Assembly (NCBI GenBank): GCA_964460785.1
Contig: CAYWQB010000004.1
Location: 186,001-250,000, forward strand
DNA length: 64,000 bases
Source: CAYWQB01 sp964460785
GTDB taxonomy: Bacteria; Chlamydiota; Chlamydiia; Chlamydiales; CAYWQB01
Direction: 5' to 3'
Part shown: positions 59,398-64,000 of the stretch, in pieces
Layout of the letters: each line of letters begins with the position of its first letter
Position numbering within the stretch: the first letter of the stretch is position 1
Made by a program: the position numbers and the translations under genes
The notes under the pieces: generated by a model
Databases searched by the model: none
Told to the model about the DNA's origin: nothing
Seen by the model: only the letters and a program-made list of their open reading frames with translations

Positions 59398-60165
59398 ATG
59401 TTTATGTCGTTTTCTAAAGAATTAGTTCCTTATTATCCCTTTTCTCCAAGAAGAGAGGTCTCTTTTCCTTTCTCTAAGGAGTATGCTTATCAATTCCCTA
59501 GAGAATTTAAGGCAAAAGGGCGAACCGCTTTATATATCTTCGCAAGTATCAAGTCCGATCATAATGGAGCTTTTTATAACAAAGAACAGCGCAGCCTCAA
59601 AGAGAGAAATATTTCATACGTCAGCCAGCATGCGCGTCAGTTTGATCAAGCAAAAGTGATTCTTTTAAGAGATAGTGAAGGCATTCGAGAGCTAGAGCAA
59701 GTATTAAGTGATCTAGTGACTCATAAAGTCCAACTAGACTACCTATCTATTGCAGGGCATGGATCGAAGCAGTCGATCATACTTTCTGAGCAAGAGAAAG
59801 AGCGCCTTTATGTGCCTCAAAGGAAAAATCTTTCTCGGCGTATAGGCTCCCACTTGCGTTCTATTATGAAAGAGGGATCAACAGTGCGCTTCCAAAGCTG
59901 TAAAGGGGGAGTGAATCTCACAAGGGCTTTTTCTCGGTTTGTGAGAAAGGGGGTTCAGTTTGAAGGATCTGATGCTACCTCTTGTGGCACAAGGTTATTA
60001 GAAGAAAGCCTACGCCCTATAGCTGCAGCTTGCTCAAAGATTGGTGAGTTGAATTACGTAACTTATGAGGGAGGGCGGTTGAAGCAAAAACTTCATGTAG
60101 CCTTTCATGGAAAGATCACTCCTTTGATAGAGAATTATCAGCCTTTTGAGGATGACCTCTTATAA
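59398..60165 (+). CDS. Putative caspase-fold (clan CD-like) cysteine peptidase
   Basis: A 255-aa protein with the His-then-Cys dyad layout of clan CD. L-D-Y-L-S-I-A-G-H-G-S-K (His121 at the end of a hydrophobic strand) is followed 47 residues later by V-R-F-Q-S-C-K-G-G-V-N (Cys168 after a second strand). An earlier strand A-L-Y-I-F-A-S-I and the region between look like the alpha/beta caspase core, but no subfamily (C14, C80, C11) can be assigned. Strong promoter, no Sec signal. A second ATG at 59404 is possible. Confidence 0.55.
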   Translation: MFMSFSKELVPYYPFSPRREVSFPFSKEYAYQFPREFKAKGRTALYIFASIKSDHNGAFYNKEQRSLKERNISYVSQHARQFDQAKVILLRDSEGIRELEQVLSDLVTHKVQLDYLSIAGHGSKQSIILSEQEKERLYVPQRKNLSRRIGSHLRSIMKEGSTVRFQSCKGGVNLTRAFSRFVRKGVQFEGSDATSCGTRLLEESLRPIAAACSKIGELNYVTYEGGRLKQKLHVAFHGKITPLIENYQPFEDDLL

Positions 60166-60770
60166 GATTTTCGTTCCTTATCTTGCTGGACCATGCAGTA
60201 CCAATGATTTTGAAGGCGATTTTCAAGTCTACAAGCAATTGTGGGGTTTTTGATACACTCTTTAAGCAAGTTGCGGTCTCTTTCTCCAATTTTTCTACTG
60301 TTTTGTGCTGTACGTAGCACATAAAAGTCTAGTTTTCTACAGGTGGATGACTTTGGGCTACAAAGAATATTTGAAGAAATGGCTTTCTTAAATTCCTTGT
60401 AGCAAAAGAATTGTACTTCTTGCTCTGTTACGACGACTGTCGTTCGGAATTGATCATTGACTCTATTAATTTGAGATAAAGAAAGCTTCTTTAGGTCTGC
60501 ATAAGGGCAGCCAGGGTTTGTGTTTTTAAGAAAATGCTCAGTAAGAGTGTGATTGACTAACTGGTAGCCAACCTGCTTTAGAAACTTCTCTTCAAGAGAA
60601 AGAGAGGAGGATTCTACTGGCGTAGGGGAAGAAAGGGAAGCGGGGTCCTCTTGGTTTGGCTCCGGCGAGGTTTGCATGCCTTCAGGTAGCTCAGGGAGAG
60701 GAACTGCGCGCTGTAGGTCTCTCCAGAACTCTGGAGGGAGTGGAGATCGAGAAGGCTGGTGTGTATTCAT
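60138..60770 (-). CDS. QxFC repeat-family protein, single-module member
   Basis: A 210-aa protein: a Pro/Ser-rich N-terminal ~65 residues, then one module of the repeat found five or six times in the adjacent 953-aa protein. The core reads V-T-E-Q-E-V-Q-F-F-C-Y-K-E-F-K-K-A-I and is followed by L-D-F-Y-V-L-R-T-A-Q, as in the neighbour (L-S-F-Y-V-L-R-T-G-Q). The tail is very basic (K-E-R-K-S-Y-K-R). It is 19 nt downstream of the large gene on the same strand, probably one operon. Overlaps the caspase-like gene by 28 nt. Confidence 0.6.
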   Translation of the reverse strand: MNTHQPSRSPLPPEFWRDLQRAVPLPELPEGMQTSPEPNQEDPASLSSPTPVESSSLSLEEKFLKQVGYQLVNHTLTEHFLKNTNPGCPYADLKKLSLSQINRVNDQFRTTVVVTEQEVQFFCYKEFKKAISSNILCSPKSSTCRKLDFYVLRTAQNSRKIGERDRNLLKECIKNPTIACRLENRLQNHWYCMVQQDKERKSYKRSSSKG

Positions 60771-60788
60771 AGTCAGGGGCTTTGTTTA

Positions 60789-63650
60789 TTAATTTTTAGA
60801 TGTGAATCTTTGTATGTATTCATTAAAGAACTCTTCTTGCTCAGCTGTAAGCTTTATATTCTGTAGGCTTGTAATTTTCTTTCGTACAGCTTGACAGTCC
60901 TCTGGGGTGAGGTATTTACTTTTTGGAGTGAAGAGTACTTTAATAGAAGGGCCAACTACTTGATAGATATCTTTTAGAGAAATCAAAAACCCTGTCTGCT
61001 CATAAAAAAATTGCTTAAAAGAGGCTGCAGGCAAGATTTTTAGATTTGCAAATAGGCGTCTTAGCTCTTTTTTTGCCGACCTGTTTACTTGTGCCCAGCG
61101 GATTGTCTCTGCACCTTTAGGATAGCTGTCTTGACCCCACTTATGGTCCGTCCAGTCTAGCCTAGAGCTCAGGCTATCAGGATCAAGCATGAAAGGCTCT
61201 TTTTGGTTAATCACTAGGCCATCAATCAGCTGCCGGGAAGATTTTGTCTGTTTTTGTCGAGTAGGCTTGTAGCTATTTGCTTCAAGTTGGTGGATTTGAT
61301 CTTTTGAAAACCCATGAGAGAGTAGAAGTTGTTTTAATTTGGGAGTAGGAAAGTATTTACCTAGGGTGTCTTCAATTTTGATTTGCATTTCAAGGAGTGA
61401 AGGCTCTTCTTTGATCTTTTTGACCTCCTCACTATTAAGAGAGGTTTCTCTGCCTTTTAAATAGGCAGCCTCTCTCAAGTACTTTAGGAGTGGAGGTTGC
61501 TTGCTTTCATGGCGCTGCTTAACCTCCTTGACTTTTTCTGGAGGTATGTCAGAAATCAAGCATGTCTCATTGGAAAAAAGCTTGCCAAGCAGCTGTGCTT
61601 TGCTAATGTAGACGCCAGTGGTCATGAATATAGCTCTTTGCAGGACAGCTCCAGAGATAAGGCCCTGAGTTTTGATAAATGAACGAATCTCTGTTCTTTG
61701 CTTGTGAGGCATGGTCATCCACCGCTTAGGAGTAGATTGCTGTAACCAAGTCACACCTTTCTGAGAACAGTATCGGTCAAAAACTTTCCGGAACTTAATG
61801 GCAAAGGAAGCTGTAGAGTCTGCTAAGAAGTCAAAAGTATTATTTGGATCTTGCTGCTTTAGTTGCTGGGCATATTCAACGAGCTCTTTAGAAAGGAGAG
61901 ACTCAGAAAGATCACCCCGTTTGGCTTGCATGAGTAAAAGTAGATCAGAATCAGAGAGGCTTCTTTTGTTTGTCTTTGTAAACAAAATGTGGAAGTGAAG
62001 GTCGTTGAGGATACCTTGTTGTAGCTTTTCAACAGAGATCAATTTTTTAAAATGCTTGATGCAGTACGACTGAAGATCAATATCTTGGATAATTTTTCTT
62101 TTGGAAAAAGCTTGATTTAGACTGCGTACTTCGTCTGGCTCAAGCTCTGTAATTTCTTGATACCTATCTTGGATTAGGCGTTCTAAAAAATGGTTGGAAA
62201 GAGGAGTCTCTCTCCTTAGTAAGTCCATGGCTAATAGATAAAGCCTTGCAAGGGGGTCAGCTTTTGAAGAGGGAGCCGGGAGCCCTTTAAATGAAACAAC
62301 AGCTTTCCCAAACTCCTCTAAGCAAAAATGCTGAAGCTCTATATGGCTCAACATCCCTCTTGGTTCAAGGTGCTGTGCAATAGACTGCTTTTCTTCCTTA
62401 GAAAGCTTGCTATACAGCGTGGGTGTTAGTTGCGTTTGTTCTCTTAAAAAGGCAGGAGTTAGAGGAGAGGTTTTAAGCCGCTCTCGGCAGGTGGCCAAGC
62501 TATGAGGAGAGTATCTAGGTTGAGGGGTGTCTTGCAGACTTATCTGCTTCCAGAGTTTTTTTAAGCGGCCTGATGGAGAAGAAAGAGTCCTGAACCCTCG
62601 CTTAGCCTTCCTGAGGGTTTGAAGCTCACTTTCATTTGGTTGTACTTGCCCCGTTCGAAGCACATAAAATGAGAGCCCTCTTCCAACCTGGCCTACGATG
62701 CTTGCTAGTTTTTGGTTTGTAATGACCTTTCTAAACTGGTGGATGCAAAACTTTTGAACCTCTTGATCTGTAACAACAAGCTTTTCTTGGAAGACTTTAT
62801 TGACTTTTTTGATTTCTGGGAGGCTCAAGCTGTCATAAGGAGAAAGGCCTTGCTTGTGCAAATACTCATAAGTAATAGGGCGCTTTTCTAGGTATCGCAG
62901 GAGTTTTTTACAAAGCTCATCGCGGGTGGTTGTAGAGCTAGAAGATCTTTCAGGATAAACCTGAAAGTATAGGTTCTGAAGCTCCGTAGATAGTGTTGTA
63001 GGAGAGATTTCCCCTTTGAGGCAAGCTCTTAGCTGGTCAATAGATGGATCATCTAAATCATGGGTATGTAAAACACAGTTTCCTGTGTAAGGGCTGAGAG
63101 GAATTGCAACAACAGCTTTTCCAAAGTTTTTTAAGCAAAAACTTTGGAAGTCTCTTTCCCTAACTACCCTATTTATATCTAGGTAGTCCTTAATGACTCT
63201 TTTTTCATTTTCCAAGAGGTTTTGAAACTTCCAAGAGGGAAGGGTTGGGAAATCCTCTAAAAAACCCTCATCTATCGAGGCCGTTTCTAGGTGCGTTAAG
63301 CACTTATTTATATCAGATGCTTGCTGCGCAATGGGAGAGAGCTCGGCAGAAGAGTCGGTATTAAAGTCATCAGCAGAAGGGGAGGGGATAGAAAGCGGAA
63401 TCTGCTCCTCTAAACCAATAGGCTCCCAGGAAAGATGGGTACAGTCAAGTAAGGGTGGGTGACTAACAAAAGATACAGATGGGGGAGGCGAAGGTGCTTT
63501 TAGGTGACTCGCGTCTTCAAAATTTTCTACAAGCCAATCATCTAGGTTAGGAGGAGGAGTGTCCCTTTGATCTGTAGAGGGGACTGGAGAGGGAGTTTGA
63601 GAGGTAGAGTCAAAGGGGGCTAAGGAGGTAAATCGGATTGAAAAGGACAT
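60789..63650 (-). CDS. Large QxFC-xxF-GK repeat protein (five to six modules)
   Basis: A 953-aa protein with a Pro/Ser-rich N-terminus (~110 residues) followed by imperfect modules of about 90-145 residues. The core motif Q-x-[FY]-C-[LI]-x-x-F-[GRK]-K-[AVL]-[VI] occurs at residues ~169, 299, 440 and 527, with weaker versions at ~671 and near the C-terminus. Each clear core is preceded by an acidic L-S/E-x-x-E helix and is often followed by a F-x-V/I-L stretch. The fold looks all-helical, possibly helix-turn-helix. No known family. Probably secreted to the host, judged only from context. Confidence 0.65.
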   Translation of the reverse strand: MSFSIRFTSLAPFDSTSQTPSPVPSTDQRDTPPPNLDDWLVENFEDASHLKAPSPPPSVSFVSHPPLLDCTHLSWEPIGLEEQIPLSIPSPSADDFNTDSSAELSPIAQQASDINKCLTHLETASIDEGFLEDFPTLPSWKFQNLLENEKRVIKDYLDINRVVRERDFQSFCLKNFGKAVVAIPLSPYTGNCVLHTHDLDDPSIDQLRACLKGEISPTTLSTELQNLYFQVYPERSSSSTTTRDELCKKLLRYLEKRPITYEYLHKQGLSPYDSLSLPEIKKVNKVFQEKLVVTDQEVQKFCIHQFRKVITNQKLASIVGQVGRGLSFYVLRTGQVQPNESELQTLRKAKRGFRTLSSPSGRLKKLWKQISLQDTPQPRYSPHSLATCRERLKTSPLTPAFLREQTQLTPTLYSKLSKEEKQSIAQHLEPRGMLSHIELQHFCLEEFGKAVVSFKGLPAPSSKADPLARLYLLAMDLLRRETPLSNHFLERLIQDRYQEITELEPDEVRSLNQAFSKRKIIQDIDLQSYCIKHFKKLISVEKLQQGILNDLHFHILFTKTNKRSLSDSDLLLLMQAKRGDLSESLLSKELVEYAQQLKQQDPNNTFDFLADSTASFAIKFRKVFDRYCSQKGVTWLQQSTPKRWMTMPHKQRTEIRSFIKTQGLISGAVLQRAIFMTTGVYISKAQLLGKLFSNETCLISDIPPEKVKEVKQRHESKQPPLLKYLREAAYLKGRETSLNSEEVKKIKEEPSLLEMQIKIEDTLGKYFPTPKLKQLLLSHGFSKDQIHQLEANSYKPTRQKQTKSSRQLIDGLVINQKEPFMLDPDSLSSRLDWTDHKWGQDSYPKGAETIRWAQVNRSAKKELRRLFANLKILPAASFKQFFYEQTGFLISLKDIYQVVGPSIKVLFTPKSKYLTPEDCQAVRKKITSLQNIKLTAEQEEFFNEYIQRFTSKN

Positions 63651-63738
63651 TGTAATTTGATTAAAAAGTTACAGTTTTTTGACATTCGGGCAGTATAAAA
63701 GATTCAGAAGAGAAATTCTAGCTTTCTACAGGCTTAAT

Positions 63739-63999
63739 CTATTTTACTCCCCTATGCAGGAGCTTGCAATCCCTTGTGACGCGTCTAACTCCCTTAGGGG
63801 AGACTTTGTGGCACCCCTCAATAACGAGGTGCCTGAGATTTGCAGCCTTGCGCGCTAGGTGGCGCATGCCTTTATTCGTTACTTGGCAGCATCGCTTTAA
63901 GTTTAATGTTCTAAGGTTAGGGCATCCCTGCGCAACTTTTTTAATACCATTATTATTCACATTGCGACAGTCCATAAGCGAGAGGCTAATAAGATTCTT
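63739..63999 (-). CDS. Partial leucine-rich repeat protein, cysteine-containing (AMN1/FBXL-like) type
   Basis: The 3' end of a gene that continues beyond the right edge: the frame is open to base 63999, and the ATG at 63975 is internal. Three LRR_CC units are visible (L-x-x-L-x-L-x-x-C-x-x-V-x-x-x-G-I; C-P-N-L-R-T-L-N-L-K-R-C; N-L-R-H-L-V-I-E-G-C). This repeat type is typical of eukaryotic F-box/LRR proteins of SCF ubiquitin ligases, and bacterial copies are generally considered host-mimicking. Any F-box would be in the missing N-terminal part. Confidence 0.8.
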   Translation of the reverse strand, partial: KNLISLSLMDCRNVNNNGIKKVAQGCPNLRTLNLKRCCQVTNKGMRHLARKAANLRHLVIEGCHKVSPKGVRRVTRDCKLLHRGVK

Positions 64000-64000
64000 A

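Noticed and set aside
60789..63650. TAL-effector-type DNA-binding repeats
   Set aside because: The modules are 90-145 residues and irregular, with no 33-35-residue periodicity and no variable di-residue.

Overview
Organism. The window (roughly 40-43% G+C by eye) looks like a chromosome segment of a Gram-negative, protist-associated intracellular bacterium. Outer-membrane and LPS genes (OprB-type porin, Kdo kinase, heptosyltransferase) sit beside a dense set of eukaryote-like or host-directed proteins: two Ulp1/SENP (C48) proteases, a YopT-like (C58) protease, tandem pseudokinase, cysteine-type leucine-rich repeats and very large helical proteins. A secreted DUF2608/HAD protein and the C-terminal motif of the 1246-aa protein remind me, from memory and unverified, of environmental Chlamydiota. 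Legionellales is the main alternative. No rRNA, tRNA, CRISPR array, transposase or phage gene was seen.

Layout. 1-2.6 kb: tandem lipoprotein genes, a GNAT acetyltransferase and a methyltransferase. 2.6-5.3 kb (minus): an MHS-type transporter, a small membrane protein and an unknown protein. 5.5-9.2 kb (minus): OprB porin, two hypotheticals and an MsrB-MsrA fusion. 9.3-12.2 kb: two tandem flavin amine oxidases. 12.2-14.8 kb: kdkA divergent from a heptosyltransferase, then an MBL-fold hydrolase. 15.7-22.8 kb: SulP anion transporter, UV endonuclease and LysR regulator, the last divergent from a dabB-dabA pair for inorganic-carbon uptake, with a well-formed T-N11-A operator between them. 22.9-28 kb: coiled-coil protein, secreted HAD protein and a giant 1246-aa protein. 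28-30.9 kb: translationally coupled glutathione peroxidase, APH-type kinase and selO. 30.9-34.3 kb: treY and a FAD oxidoreductase.

From 34 kb to the end the window becomes an effector-like island. It holds a tandemly duplicated-domain protein, a putative H-N-Q-C hydrolase, a C58-like protease, two Ulp1 proteases with SUMO-interacting-motif-like peptides, and a family of proline-rich proteins with helix-turn-helix-like repeats (four adjacent at 43.4-50.1 kb, two at 60.1-63.7 kb, one outlier at 14.8 kb). It also holds a tandem pseudokinase, a 1394-aa ankyrin-like protein with a second H-N-Q-C domain, an exported-looking SDR, a caspase-fold-like protein and a truncated LRR gene. dgkA is the one ordinary housekeeping gene in this part.

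How it may work together. The first half supplies envelope, redox repair and carbon/carbohydrate functions. The second half looks like host manipulation: SUMO/ubiquitin-like deconjugation, proteolysis, kinase mimicry and possibly host DNA binding. The strongest candidates for something undescribed are the QxFCLxxFGK repeat family, the SIM-bearing Ulp1 pair, and the H-N-Q-C domain shared by two otherwise unrelated proteins.
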